A stretch of 64,000 bases of DNA, taken from assembly GCA_023653785.1 (NCBI GenBank), contig JAMKCH010005381.1, positions 1 through 64,000 of the forward strand, given 5' to 3'. This DNA comes from Ophioderma brevispina. Taxonomy: Eukaryota; Echinodermata; Ophiuroidea; Amphilepidida; Ophiodermatidae. Under the pieces are notes generated by a model that made no database searches, was not told where the DNA came from, and was given only the letters and a program-made list of their open reading frames with translations. The first letter of the stretch is position 1, and the number at the start of each line of letters is the position of its first letter. This document shows, piece by piece, positions 31,641 to 44,649 of this stretch. Both the position numbers and the translations under genes were made by a program.

Positions 31641-33980
31641 ATGGCCACGAACCCTAAACACCTCTCCGTGTTCATTGCGGCTCGAGATAATTACACCTAT
31701 GTCTCGCATCTTGTACCGGGCACGCGGGGCCTTCTTGGGCCTTCCGACCGGCCGTCTTCAGGTAAGCCTCTTGGGGTAAGTTCTGGTGCTGCTAGCGACG
31801 GCTCCTCCCGCGAGGGCGGGGTAGTCACTAGTGTCGGGGCTACGGCTCCTGGTCTGTCGCAACCGTTTCCCAAAGCTGTGGTTCACGGGGGGGCTCGATA
31901 CCAAACTGTGACCGCGGGAGTTTCTCGTGAGACGTCAGCGGGTGGCAGGGACTACTAGCGGAATTTCCTTCGGGATTAGTAGCCGGGTTCTAGGTAGCGA
32001 CGCTGGGTGTGTTTGTTTGTTGTAAACAGGTGCTCCCCTGTCAGGAATGTTTATAGCGATTCCTCGCGGGGGAAACCGATGATTACCGTCCGAGCGGCGG
32101 CACAACTCCCGCTGGTTTCTACACGAAGTAGATTAAGGGGGGGGCACCGTGTGGATATGGCGGAGGTCCGCGGGAACTCGGACTGGTTCACGCACCGACG
32201 ACCACGGTTTCTGGTGGTTGCAGGAGCTATCCGAGACTTGCATAGACACGCCCGTATGCAATGCGGGCGTGGTGTCTTGCTGAATAAGGGGGGCCTTGTA
32301 TGTGTAGACAGACCGCTTAGACAGGCCGGTAAGGCTTTCTAGCGCCCAGAAAGGGTCCATGATCAGCTAGACCCCTATTCAATCCTCGGGACAATCGGGG
32401 CTTAACGGCTCAAGGATTTCATTATCCTCAAGTCCCAGGCTTGGGCCGGGGGGGTTTTTTAGTGCTGGTAATCCACACGTAGCGGCCGCTATGGCTCTCT
32501 TCCCTCAACCTAGCGCTAGGCCTCGCATTGGGCCGTGGGCACAAGGGGGGGGGTTAGTGAGTGCTGCTCCGCCTTATGGGATGTGGCCACCTGGCATGAT
32601 GCCTACCTTGAGTGGGCATGTGTTGCCGGGGATGCCAGTACCTGGGGTGTTTGACGGGTATTATCGGTAATTCGGGTTTTCCCTACATACACGCAGCCGT
32701 CGCCGCGTGTATGGGGGCGGTGTTAGGGTAGTGTCTGCCACGCCAGCCATGGCGGATAGCCATGGACCAGGCTGGAGGGGTCAGGATGCGGGTACTATGA
32801 TAGTTCACCGGTGAGTTCAGATGCTTCTGACCTAGGTGAGCGCGGGGCTTCCCTTCGGCTTTCCGGTAGTTCCGGCATGCTACTCCACAATCGGTTTGGT
32901 TGAAAGGCTTCTCGGCGGAAGCTGGGCAGACGAACAGTCGGGGCTCTGGGTCCGAGCGGATTCGCGTAGGGCAAGAGTAGTTATGTGGGGAGGGTAGCTC
33001 AGTGGCTTCCGTTCCATCTTTACAGGAGCAATTTCAAGGTGTAATCTTCTGATTCTTTTCATCGGGATACCAAGTCATCCTGCAAGCTATGGCCAAGTCG
33101 CTTGGCCTTGCTGTGGATGCGGGGGAGGAGTCCGCGGATCCTCAATCTTTGCGGATGGAGGGTTGTATCCAGAAGTCTCCATCTGCGGGGGGCCCGCTGT
33201 GTCTTTCCCTGCTGACTTGCGTGAGCTTTGGGATGCCATGAACTCCGGAGGGACCGCGGGTTCCTCGCGGGGAGATCATACGGTAGAATCTTTGGACGGT
33301 TGTGAGACGGACTACATAGTGCTTCGGTCGTCCACCTTCTATGATCCCGAACTGGACCGCTTAACTACAGCTGGAGTCATCGCCTATCGGCGTACTCTCA
33401 CTGTGGGAAGAAGAGCTACCGGCTATTGGATCGGTCGCGTTCGCGATCCATTCGCTAGGCTCATTTCTCTGCTCATCTCAAACTATGTAGATGGGCTCTT
33501 GAGGGATGGAGGGGGCTTAGCGGTGACCATCCGGCACTGCGTGCGACCGAACTTTTGGCGGTGCTGTCGTCCGGCAGTGTGTCAGTGTTCGTTGGGCGCA
33601 TGCGATTGAATTGAAAACTGGGTCTTTGCTGGCGTTGAAAAATGTCTCCGCATTGTTACGTATAGGCCTTTCAAAAGGACCTTAGTGCGCAGGACCTTGT
33701 TGAAGACTCCTGCGGCCCCCAGTTCCATCGTTGTGGTGCCTTGTCTGTGGTTGCAGCAGGTAGCGGAACGTAGGAAAGCGAGCAAGCCATCTCCGAGAAA
33801 CAGCTAGCGCTGTCTTCGAAGGGGAGAGGGAAGGGCAAGAAGACGCGAGAAGAAGGACAAGAAGGACGAGTCTAACCCTTCCTAACATCATGCTGCTTCG
33901 GCTCAGGCTTCTCCCACAAGACGGTGTCACCATTAACCTGCTGCTCAGGGCAGGGCTGTGGAAAGAGACGGCGATTTCTG
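31641..33980 (+). pseudogene. DIRS unit 1 gag-like region
   Basis: It starts with an ATG (MATNPKHLSVFIAARD) after the AT tract. Homology to units 2 and 3 begins about 32,325 and includes LISNYVDGLLRD at about 33,470 and a basic tail near 33,830 (KGRGKGKK in the other units). The 5' segment to 32,320 is unique to this unit. Function by analogy is nucleic-acid binding. It is split over several frames. Confidence 0.55.
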
Positions 33981-34099
33981 GACAGTCTGGGACCGAAGGG
34001 GCAAGCGGGCCCGAAGGATCAGAAGAAGCAGAAGTCAACCTGAGGGTGCGGCGGCCGCGTGTCCGCGACCGTGTCCGTCGTGGATCAAGCCAGTGGTGG

Positions 34100-35650
34100 T
34101 CATACCGCCAGTGGGCGGCCACTTGATGAAAACGCCCGGGTGTGGACAGATATTCACCCGGACGAGTGGGTTCAGAGCGTGGTTTTGTCGGGGTGTGGTC
34201 CGACTAGAATTCACAGCTCCGCCCCATCTCTCCCTAACCGAAGGACACAGTGCTACCGCTGTGTCCGGGTCAGAGACAGGGGTCGCAGGTCTTCTTGCCG
34301 AGGGGGAAGGAGTCCGAGGAAAGAGGCAATAATCCCGGTTTATCCCCTTTTCAAGGGTGCTTCTGGTCGAGTTTCTTTCTCGCACCGAAGAAGGACCGGA
34401 GATGGCGTCCAATACTGACTCTCAAACCGCTGAACAAGTTAATTCGGCTGAAGAGTGGTTTCGTCGGAGGGGGAACCAACTAGCCCTCTGTCCTCAAAGT
34501 GTCCTATCAAGGGCGGTTGGGAACTTCACCGATTGAATGACGCTTACGCACGTTCCCATAGCTCTTTCCGATCGCAAATGGCTCCGTTTGGGTTCAGGGG
34601 CAGGATACCCAGTTTCAGTGCTGACCTGGGCCTGTCGACGGCTCCTAGGGTTTGTACCCTGTCGCTTCAAGTGTGGGAGCGTACCTCCGACGAAGGGGAC
34701 TCGTAGTGAACATCAGTATGTATCTCGACGATTGGCTGACCATTCGATACTCGAGATTCGTGCTGTCGGGGATACTGCGTTGGTGATCGAAACGGTGTCC
34801 CGTCTGGGGGGCTGCATGTCAACCACAAGAAGTCGAACTTTGTTCCTTCCCAAACTCCTGTTCCTGGGTGAGAAGTTGGATCTGGTCCGCGGGCTGGCCT
34901 TTCCTTCACCAGAGCGGGTGTTGAACATCCTGCAGTGTGTCACGCTTCTGAGTGAGTGTGAGTCGCGCCGGCACGCGCATGGATCAGGTGTTGGGGTTTA
35001 ATGGCCGGCCTAGTGACCCTAGTTTGTGTATTGCCGTTTAAATGCGAGGCGATACTATCATCTTCTGCACATTACAGGCAAGTAGTCATTCTCGTCTTCA
35101 ATCTGTTCCGATGACTCAACTCATCAGGGACAAGCTCACTTGGTGGAAGCACCGCCCCAACCTCGAGGTGGGGATGGAGTTTCGCTCGTCCTTCGGTGCA
35201 CGTCTTGATGACGCACGATTCGAAGGATTGGGGCTGGGGTCACTGGGAGACATGCGGGGTCGTTCGGCGCAGCGTGGTCTCCGAGCGAAAGCGACTGTTC
35301 ACATCAACAGCTCGAGTCTGGGCGGTGTCCGTGCGCGTCAGAGGTTTCGAACAAACAGTCGATGGCTGCAAGGTCACGATCCAGTCAGACAACTCCCTCG
35401 GTCTGTGCATATGTTCAACAAGCAGGCGGAACCGCGTCCCCTTTTGGCTTGGTCGTTCACACTTCAAAATTATCGAGTGGTGTCGCAGTCGGAGCATCTT
35501 GCTCAGAACGATCCACATCACCGGGACATCGAACGTCCTAGCGGACAGCCTCTCACGGGGCAAAGGATCGCGGGACCGGGACGTCAGAAGGTATCTTGCC
35601 TCAGGTATAGTCAGACGTGTGTTTCTCCCAGATGTTTCATACCGTTAAGT
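34100..35650 (+). pseudogene. DIRS unit 1 reverse transcriptase and RNase H
   Basis: The RT reading includes KPLNKLIRLK at about 34,425, and the catalytic box MYLDDWL at 34,718-34,738 in a different frame, so the YLDD site is intact in this unit. RNase H follows with HVLMTHDSKDWGWG (35,196), the SDNS site at about 35,388, and a NVLADSLSRG end at about 35,535-35,565. Together these copy element RNA into DNA. At least four frameshifts occur. Confidence 0.75.
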
Positions 35651-36240
35651 CGACCTGTTCGCCTCGAGAGTCAACCGGATCTCCGGTTTTATGGCTCTCG
35701 CTGGAGCGGTACCGACGGAGCGTTTGCGATAGAAGATCTGTCGATCAAGCTGGAGGGCATGACAGCATACGCTTTTCCGCCGATATCGATACCTCATCAA
35801 GTCATCCGGAAGATTGAACGCGAACGGTGCGACATCCTTTTAGTCGCGCCGTTCTGGCCAAACTCGTGTGGTTTCGGCGATGGTAGACCTGCTGGTGGTC
35901 GTCCACGGCTTCTTCCTCAGATTCCGGATCTAATCTGGGTGCCAGGTGGGGGAGACAGTCCACCACTCCTCGAAACATCCGTCGCTTGTTGACTGTTGGA
36001 CGCTGCAGGAGACGCTTTTGAAAAGGGCGGATTTTCGACAAGGTCTGCGATGCTTGCCGCAGTGGTAGAAGGAATATCAACACTCAAAGTTTCCTTCGGG
36101 CGCCGATGGGTTGCCTATTTTACCGAGGTGCAGGAGAGAGGGTCTCTTCCCACTCGCCGCCCTATAGCGGGCCGTTGCGGACTCGTTCTCACGGAACGGG
36201 GGATTCGATTCTGGATTAGAGGCTGCTACAGTTTGGAATT
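35650..36240 (+). other. DIRS unit 1 RNase H to recombinase linker
   Basis: It aligns with 41,420-42,050 and 46,270-46,870. It contains the N-terminal part of the recombinase region, with no catalytic motif recognised. Confidence 0.5.
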
Positions 36241-37016
36241 ATCAGTCCGCAATTCAGGCGATTCATGAAGGCTCACCGGGAGGTACGTCTTCTTAAAACA
36301 CTGAAGCCGATACGTCAACTACGGAGGTATGTACAATACTCGCACTCCTGTTGCGTAGGATTGTTATCGTGGGATCGAATGTGGTATGGCATTTATTTCA
36401 AAGCCGCATTCGAGCCAGATGAAGCACGCGACTTGAGAGCGATCCTCTGAAGGACGCCTAAGTTCTTATTGCAGGCTTCATGGCGCCGTGCGCAGAACTT
36501 CAGCACTGTCTGCGTGGGACTGGTTTCTGGCGCGGATGCGGCAACTCTGTACTTTGAAGCCTGGTTTTATGGCCAAGACGATGACCGCCCATCCTTTACC
36601 GCCAACCCGATTTTCTCCCTGAGAGAGCATGGGATCGTCGCAGGGAGGATCGTTGTATGTGTCCGGTGCGCGCGTTGCGCTACTATCTGCAAAGAAACAC
36701 AGCCCAATTAGGGGAGCAGCGGTAGTCTTTTTCTGACTTTGGTTCCGGCATAACGCGGCCAGCGAAGCCAAATCTGGCACGAGGATTCGTTACTCGGTGA
36801 TGGAAAAATGCGAAACGCCGTTGCAGAGTGCGGTCACGTGACTGTTCATTCTAGCGGTCGATTGCGAGCGCTAACAGCGTTAGCACGTGGCGTTTCGCTT
36901 AAGGAGATCGTTTCAGCCGTTTCTTGGCAGACTGAGCGACTTTCTACTCAATCATCTACGGACGTTCACAGTCAGGAACAAAGAGCTCGCGCCCATTTTG
37001 CTGGATCGGTCTGAAG
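36240..37016 (+). pseudogene. DIRS unit 1 tyrosine recombinase
   Basis: The C-terminal catalytic part of a DIRS-type tyrosine recombinase is visible. ASWRRAQNF near 36,478 holds the first arginine region. At 36,808-37,014 the frame reads ECGHVTVHSSGR, then ALARGVSLKEIVSAVSWQT, which is diagnostic of the family (H-x-x-R box followed by the W-region). The catalytic tyrosine (IYLRDV in unit 3) is out of frame here. Confidence 0.75.
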
Positions 37017-37020
37017 AATA

Positions 37021-38157
37021 AGCATGCTAAATCAGCACAACACTAGTAAGTGTAATGGTCAGTAACACGTAACAGTTAGTCTTCTGGGGTTGTGGGTAGG
37101 TTGTACATGTACACATGTTAAAAAGTGTAAATTCGCGCGATCTCGAATCGCTGTTTGGAGTTAACAGCGTCATAGGTGTTGCCAGTCGTCAAAATATTAC
37201 GTCATAGAGTTAGGGACGGTAAGTTTTTTGGGTTGTGGTGTTTTTTTGGGGCTTTCTTGGCATCTGCCTTGAGGGATGCCAATTTCGTAATACATCATAC
37301 ATTGGACAGGTAAGCAAACCCTCATTCTATCATATGTAAAACAATTGGTTTGAGACAAAATGGCCTTGATAATCCTTTTATACATAGAAATTTGAAATTT
37401 GAGAAATTGAAAACACAAAACACTTTCAACCGATTCTGAAAACTAGAGAGAGAGTGGCTCTTGTGAGGATGCAACAAAATAGTTAGGCTACCTGATACAC
37501 GCATATGGGCGTCGTCAAATTTTAGCGACTTTTTCATGAAGACCCACCAAAGGGGCCCCCCAAACATTTAGGGGGGGCATTGGAAATCTGGATTATTTGG
37601 CTGTTCATGGTTCACAGGCACGCAGTTGGTGTATAAAATTCATTGAAACTACCCTTATAGCATTTACTGATTGCTATGATAGGTCCCTCTAAAGTGTGAA
37701 CAATAAATGTTACTATAAGAACGGCCTATTGTTGCACCCCGAAGAAACAAAGACAACAGTAACATCAAAATGCTGATTATATCTCAGGTTGAGATCAAAT
37801 GGTTAATGCTCTCTGCAATACAAGGTCACACTGATTTAGTGTGGATACGGGAAAATTGCACCGTTTAAAATGGCACTTAAAAATGCACGCGGTTATCGCC
37901 GTCCTAATATACCCATTTGCTCAAGGTCGCAACGAAGAATATGAATTTTTTGTTTGTGTCTTACTTTAGTGCCACCACAAAAACTATCACTGAGCCGAGT
38001 TGGAGCAAAATCCAAGATGTTGAACTCAATGTAGAAAATGTTTTGATGTCATATTGATGCATTGTGGTGGATGACGCGATGACAAGATTCACAGAGTCTC
38101 AAAATTTAGGATGACATCCATGCATTGCACTTACAACATGTTTTTGAAGGGGGCCCG
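37021..38157 (+). repeat. Shared downstream segment of unit 1, including repeat B
   Basis: It aligns with 42,809-44,072 and 47,653-48,990. Landmarks are TGTACATGTACA at about 37,106, GTCAAAATATTACGTCATAG at 37,187, then repeat B from about 37,500. After about 38,035 it diverges from the other two. No gene was seen. Confidence 0.7.
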
Positions 38158-38289
38158 GTCATGCTTCTAGAGCCCAAACAATGGGACCATTGATCGGCTC
38201 AGACACTATTCAACCTGGGGACAATAGGGGCTTAGCGGCTCAAGGATTCATTATCCTCAAGTCCAGCCGGCTTGGCCTGGGTCTTTAGT

Positions 38290-39770
38290 GCGTGGTAATC
38301 CACCGATCGGCCGCTACTGGCTCTCTTCCTCAACCTCTCGCTGCCTCGCATTTGGCATGGCAACAAGGGGGGGGGGGGTAGTGAGTGCTGCCTCGCTTAT
38401 GGGATGTGGGCCCCTGGCATGTGCCCTACGTGGCGTGGCATGTGATGCCGGGTGCCAGCACCTGGGGGGTTGCCTGGTTATTATCAGGTACCTTCTGGTT
38501 TCCCTACATACATGCAGCCGTCGCCGCGTGTATGGGGCGGTTAGTGTCTTGCCACCCAGCCAGATGGCGGATTAGCCATGCACGGCTGGAGGGTCAGCAT
38601 GGGGGGTACTCATGCTAGGTCAACGGTGGTTCAGATTGCTTCTGACACATAGTGTGAGCGCGGGTATTCCCCCTTCGGCTCCGCTAGGTCAGGCCACTGC
38701 CTACCCACCCTCGTGGGGTTGCAGGATTCTCAGGCGGAAGCGGGCCAGACGGAGTCGGGCTCTGGGTCAGAGTCGGTTCGTCGGGCAAGGAGTATGTTAC
38801 TGTGGGACCGGGTGGCTCAGTGGCTTCCGTTCCGTCTTCACAGGAACAACCTCAAGGTGATTTTTCTGATTCTTTTCCATCGGATACCAGTTCATCCTGC
38901 AGCCTATGGCCAAGCGCTTGGCATTGCGTGGAGAGGGGGAGTCCGCGGATCCTCAATCTTTGCGGATTGGAGGGTTGTATCAGAAGTCCCATCTGCGGGG
39001 GCCAGGCCTTTGTCGTTCCTGCCTGCTTGCGTGAGCATTGGGTGAATTGAATCTTCCGGAGGGACAGCGGGTTCCTCGCTCGGGGAGATCATACGGTAGA
39101 TCTTTGACGGTTGCCTGAGACGGACTACACTAGCGCTTCGCGTCACCTCTATGGATCAGAAACTGGCCACCCGCGCTCCTACAGCTGGCAAGTCATCGCC
39201 ATCGGCGTACTCTCCCTTTTGGGAAGAAGAGCTAAGGCTATGGATGGTCGCGTTGCGAAATCCATTCGCTTAGGCTCATTTTCTCTGCCCATCTCCCAAA
39301 TATGTAGATGGGCTCTTGAGGGATGAGGGGCTTAGCGGCGAATCATCCAGCCCTGCTGCGACCGACTTTTGGCGGTGCTGTCGTCCAGCATTGTCAGTGG
39401 TTCGTTGTCGCATGCGATGAAACTGGTGTCTTTGCGGCGTGAAAAAATTCTCCCGCATTTTTACGTACAGCCTTCAACAAGGACCTTAGGGAGACCTTGT
39501 GAGAGACTCCTGCGGCCCAGTCTCATCTGTTTGGTGGTGCCTTTGCTTCTGTGGTTCAGCAGGGAGCTGACCGTTCAGGAAAGCGAGCAGCCATCTCCGA
39601 GAAGCAGCAAGCGCGTTTCGAAGGGGAGAGGGAAGGGCAAGAAGAAGCGCCAAGAAGGACAAGAGGACGAGTCTAACCCTTCTAAACCTCATGCTGCTTC
39701 TTCGGCTCAGGCTTCTACCAACAAGCCGGCTGTCACTCCTTCACCTGCTGATCAGGGCAGGGTGTGAAGA
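38290..39770 (+). pseudogene. DIRS unit 2 gag-like region
   Basis: It aligns with 32,440-33,970. An open part at 39,369-39,767 ends in a highly basic tail (KGRGKGKKKRQEGQED) followed by a Ser/Ala/Thr-rich stretch, consistent with a nucleic-acid-binding gag tail. Earlier parts are split by indels. Confidence 0.6.
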
Positions 39771-39889
39771 AGACGGCGGATTTCTGGCAGTCTGGAACCG
39801 AAGGGCAAGCCGCCCGAATGGTCATGCAGAAGCAGAAGTCAACTGAGGGTGCGGCGGCCGCGGGTCCGCGACGTGTCCGTCGTTGGATC

Positions 39890-41420
39890 AGCCCTGGTGG
39901 TCATACCGCCAGTGGGCGGCCGCTTGATGAAATACGCCGGGTGTGGGACAGTATTCACCCGGACGAGTGGGTTCAGAGCGTGTTTGTCGGTTGGTTACAG
40001 AACTAGAATTCACAGCTCCGCCCCATCTCTCCTCATCCGAAGGACACAGTGCTACCGCTGTGTGCCGGTCAGAGACAGGTCTTCTTGCCGAGGGAAGGCT
40101 CGCTCCTGAGGAAAGAGGCAATAATCCCGGTTTTTTTTTCCCCTTAAAGGGGTGTTTGTCGAGTTTCTTTCTCGGCACCGAAGAAGACCGGAGTGGCGTC
40201 CAATACTGGAATCTCAAACCGCTGAACAAGTACATTCGGCCGAAGAGATTTCATATGGAGACACTAGCCTCTGGCCTCAAGTGTCCTATCAAGGGCGCTT
40301 GGGAACTTCACTCGACTTGAATGACGCTTATCTGCACGTTCCCATAGCTCTTCCGACGACAAAGGCTCCGTTTTCGGGTCAGGGGAGGCATACCAGTTTC
40401 AGCCTGACCTTTGGCCTGTCGGACGGCTCATCGGGTTTGTTTATTACCCGCGTCGTTCAAGCTGTGGGAGCGTACCTCGACGACGGGGAGTAACATCAGT
40501 ATGTATCTGACGATTGCTGATCCATTCGAGTACTCGAGATTCTGCTGTTCGGGATACTGCGTTGGTGATCGACACGGGTGTCCCGTCTGGGCTTCATTGT
40601 CAACCACACAAAGTCCAATTTGTTCCTTCTCAAACTCTTTTTTCCTGGGTGCGAAGTTGGATTTCTGGTCAGCGGGCCGGCCTTTCCTTCACCAGAGTGG
40701 GTGTTGAACACCCTGCAATGTGTCACGCTTCTGAGCGAGTGGGCAGTCGCGCCGGCACGCGCATGGCTCAAGGTGTTGGTGGTAATGGCCAGCACTAGTG
40801 ACTAGTGTTGTATTGCCGTGTTCTTGCGGCGATGACACTCCATATTTCTAGCACATAAAGGCCCAGTCGTCATTCTAGTTCACTCTGTTCCGATGATCAG
40901 ACTCATCAGGGACAAGTCACTTAGTGGAAGCACCGCCCCAACTCGAGGTGGGGATGGAGTTTCCGCTGTCCTTCGGTGCACGTCTTGATGACGGACGCTT
41001 CGAAGTCGGGGTGGGCTCCATTGGGAGACCTTGGGTCTCGGCGAGTGGTCTCGGCGAAGGGGACATTTCACATCAACATGCTCGAGCTCCTGGGCGGTGC
41101 TCCGTGCTCTTCAGAGGTTCGATTACAACAAGTCGATGGGCTGCAAGGTCACGATCCAGTCGGACAAACTCCACGGTCGTGGCCGATGTCAACAAACAGG
41201 GTGGAACTGCATCCCCCTTGCTTTGTCTTCACACCTTAAACTTATCGAGTGGTGTCCGCAGCCGGAGCATTCTGCTCAAGCGATAATATCGCCGGGACAC
41301 GAACATCATAGAGGACAGCCTCTCACGGGGCGGCATCGCGGGACGGGACCGTCAGAATGGTCTGTCTCCTCAGGTAGTTCAGACGGTGTTTCACAGAATG
41401 TTTCATCCGTCAATCGGCCT
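39890..41420 (+). pseudogene. DIRS unit 2 reverse transcriptase and RNase H
   Basis: RT homology spans GGRLMKYAGCG (39,910) to about 40,800, with NDAYLHVPIAL at about 40,320. The YLDD box at about 40,504 lacks one base, shifting the frame. RNase H starts with MHVLMTDASKSGW at 40,976. The IEWC and downstream part lies at about 41,240. Confidence 0.7.
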
Positions 41421-42049
41421 CCGCCTCGAGCGTCAACCGGAATCTTCGGTTTATGCTCGCTGAGGGACGAGGAGCGTTTGCGATAGACGCTCGTCGATAA
41501 GCTGGGAGGACATGGACAGCATACGCTTTCCGCCGATACGATCTTCATCAGTCATCGGAAAGATTCGACGCTATCTCCTATATGGCTTTTTTTTTTTTTT
41601 CTGGTTTTTTTTTTTTTTTTGTCGAACGAGAACGGTGCGACATCCTTTAGTCGCGCCGTTCTGGCCAAACATCTGTGTTTCGGCGATGGTAGACCTGATG
41701 GTAGGTCCGTCCACGGTTCTTCCTCAGATACCCATTACATTAAGGGTTGCAGTCGGGGGAGACAGTCCACCACTCCTCGAACACCTGTCCGTTGACTGTG
41801 TGGCCGCTGTCAGGAGATGTTTGAAAAGGGCGGATATTTCGACGAGGTCTTGCAAAGCTTGGCCGCCGTGGTGAAGGAAACTTCAACACTCAAGTTACTC
41901 TGCGGGTCTGGGTTCCTACTACCGATGGTGCAGTGAGAGAGGGTTTGTCTCTCCCACTCGCGCCCCGATAGCGGCCATTGCTGACATCCTTACGGACAGG
42001 TTCGCTTCTGGATTAGAGGCTGCTACAGGCGGAATTTAACGGTCCGCAA

Positions 42050-42808
42050 TTCAGGCGATTCATGAAGGCTCACCGGGAGGTTACGGTCTTAAAAACAATC
42101 GACGCGATACGTCAATCCGGAGGGGTGGTCAACGCGCCCTCCTGTGCGTAGGATGTCCTTCGTGGGATCGAATTTGGTATTGAATTGATTTCAAAGCCGC
42201 ATTCGAGCGATGAAGCACGCCGACTCGTTGAGAGAGATCTCTCTGAAGACCGCTTTTCTTATTGCAATGGCTTCATGGCGCCGATGCGCAGAACTTCACC
42301 GCACTGTCTGCGTGTGACTTGGTTCTGGCGCGGACTGGACAACTCTGTATTTTAAGCTGGTTTTCGGCCAAGAATGAACGCTCATCCTTTACCGCCAACC
42401 CGATCTTTCTCCCTGAGATGAGCATGCGATCGTCTGTCAGGGAGGACGGTTATTTGTCCGGTGGCGCGTGTGCGCTACGATCTGCCACAAAGAAACAAGC
42501 CAATTCGGGGAGCCACGGGTCAGCCTTTTCTGACTTTCGCGTCTCTGCATAACGCGCAGCAAGGCAATCTGGCACGGATGGATCGTTCGGTGATTGAAAA
42601 TGCGACGCCGTTGCAGAGGGGCGGCACGGGAAGTTCAGTCTACGGGTGCGATGCGAGCGCAACAGCTTTCGCACGTGGGCCGTTTTTTTCGCTCAAGAGA
42701 TCGTTTCAGCCCGTTCTTGGCAGAATTGCGACGACTTTCTCCTCAATCTATCTACGGGACGTTCACAGTCAGAACAAAGAGCAGCGCCCATTTGCTGGAT
42801 CGGTTTAA
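42050..42808 (+). pseudogene. DIRS unit 2 tyrosine recombinase
   Basis: The end of the recombinase reads SSIYLRDVHSQNK, which includes the presumed catalytic tyrosine, at about 42,738-42,776. The arginine-region homologue lies near 42,270. The intervening H-x-x-R box is disrupted by indels. Confidence 0.7.
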
Positions 42809-44072
42809 GTACGCATGCTAAAATCCAGCAAACAATAGGTAAGTGTAATCGGAGTAAACGTAACAGTTAGTCTTACTTGGGTGTGGTAGGTGTACATGTA
42901 CACTATGTCAAAAGGTAAATTCCGCGATCCGATCGACTGTTGGTATGAACAGGAGTCATAGGTGTTGCCAGTCGTCAAAATATTACGTCATAGAGTTAGG
43001 GACCAGTCCGCTTTATAGTGTGGTAGTTTTTTGGGGATTTCGCATCTGCTGAGGATGCAATTTGTAATACATCAACATTGGCAGGTAAGCAAACCTCATC
43101 TATATCATATGTAAACAACTTGGTTTTGGACAAATTATGCTGATCATCTTTATACATAAATTGAAATTTGAAGAAATGAAAACACAAAACACTTTCAACA
43201 TTCTGAAATCTAGAGAGAGAGTGCTCTTTGAGATGCACAAAAATAGTAAGGTATCCCTACTACACAGCATATGGCGCGTTGTCAAAGTTTAGCGACTTTT
43301 CATGGCGACCACCAAAGGGGCCCCCAACCATTAGGGGGGCTGGAAAATCTTGGATATTTTGTCTGTTTCATGGTCACAGGCACGCAGTTGGGGTATTTTA
43401 AAAATCATTTAAATACCCTTAGTAGCATTAATATTGCTATTATAGGTCCCTCCTCCCCCATATAAAGTGGAAAAATAAATTGTTACTATACGACAGGCCC
43501 ATTTTTTTGAACCCCCCGAAATGTAAACAAAAGAGTAACCTCCAAAATGTGCTTAATCTCAGGTGAGATCCAATGGGTAATCGCTCTCTGACAATACAAA
43601 GGTCACAAACTGATTTAGTGTGGAGGTAAGCACCGTTAAAAATGGCCCACTTAAATGCACGGTTGTCGCCTAATATTACCCAATTTTGCTTCAAGGTCGC
43701 AAACTGAAAGGAAATGGAATTTTTGTTTGTGTCCTCCCTTTAGTTGCCACCAAAAACTATCCATGAGCAGAGTTGGAGCAAAATCCAAGAGTTGGTGTGA
43801 ACTCCATTCTTGTTTTGGCACGGAAAACTAATGAGTCATTTTAGTAATTGTAGTGTGTAACATGCTGGGATCGGTTTATTACAAATCTCAAAACAACAGA
43901 ACTTTTTAGATATAAAAAATGTGTGCTAGCCCCCCATAATGCTGCAATTGCACACATTTTGAGTGGTCTGAAAACTCCTAGGTCCAGCGGTTCTGTAGAT
44001 ATCAGTCATTAGTTACTTCGCTCAAAAAAAGGGCGTGAGCCCAAAAAGGGGGCGTCGGCATTTCTGCTATTT
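42809..44072 (+). repeat. Shared downstream segment of unit 2, including repeat B
   Basis: It is the same segment as 47,653-48,990, ending at TTTCTGCTATTTT, where it joins directly to a gag-internal point of unit 3. It contains repeat B from about 43,240. No gene was seen. Confidence 0.7.
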
Positions 44073-44089
44073 TCTCGCCTCATCTCAAA

Positions 44090-44640
44090 CTATGTAGATG
44101 GGCTCTTGAGGGATGAGGGGCTTAGCGGTGATCATCCAGCCCTCCGCTGCGACAGAACCGAAACTTTGGCGGTGCGTCGTCCAGCATGTCTCAAGTGGTC
44201 GTTTGTCGCATGCTATTGAAACCTGGTGTTCTTTGCGGACGTGGAAAATGTCTACGCATTTTTACGTACAGCCTTCAACAAGGATCTTAGTGCGACCTTG
44301 TGAAGGACTCCTGCGGCCCAGTCTATCGTTTGGTGGTGCCTTCCTTCTGACTGGTGCAGAGGGGTGGCTGAACGTCAGGAAAGCGAGCAAGCCATCTCCG
44401 AGAAAGCAAGCAAGCGCTGTCTTCGAAGGGGAGAGGGAAGGGCAAGAAGAAGCGCCAAGAAGGACAAGAAGGACGACGTCGAACCCTTCTAAACTCTGCT
44501 GCTTCTTCGGCTCAGGCTTCTACCAACAAGCCGGCTGTCACTCCTTCACCTGTGCTCAGGGCAAGGGTGTGAAGGAGAACGGCGATTCTGGCCAGTCTGG
44601 ACCGAAGGGCAAGCGCCCGAAGGCTCAGCAGAAGCAGAAG
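44090..44640 (+). pseudogene. DIRS unit 3 gag-like remnant
   Basis: Only the C-terminal half of the gag-like region is present. It includes the basic tail (EGEREGQEEAPRRTRR in the current frame) at about 44,427-44,475. The reading frame continues into the RT leader only because of shifts. Confidence 0.6.
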
Positions 44641-44649
44641 TCAACCCAA

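Larger units (their letters stand above)
31575..37020 (+). mobile_element. DIRS-like retroelement, unit 1
   Basis: It is the longest of three tandem units, ordered gag-like region, RT, RNase H and tyrosine recombinase, which is the order of the DIRS group. Such elements integrate through a recombinase and a circular intermediate rather than an integrase. The first 0.75 kb (31,575-32,320) is present only in this unit. All frames are interrupted. Inverted terminal repeats or split direct repeats were not identified. Confidence 0.8.
38158..42808 (+). mobile_element. DIRS-like retroelement, unit 2
   Basis: It begins inside the position equivalent to 32,325 of unit 1 and runs through gag, RT, RNase H and recombinase. 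It is offset about 5.83 kb from unit 1. Two T runs (about 41,587-41,601 and 41,606-41,621) interrupt the linker. Every frame is broken. Confidence 0.8.

Noticed and set aside
31494..31709. Minus-strand frame ending in Ile/Tyr repeats
   Set aside because: It is a translation of the TA microsatellite next to the DIRS unit.
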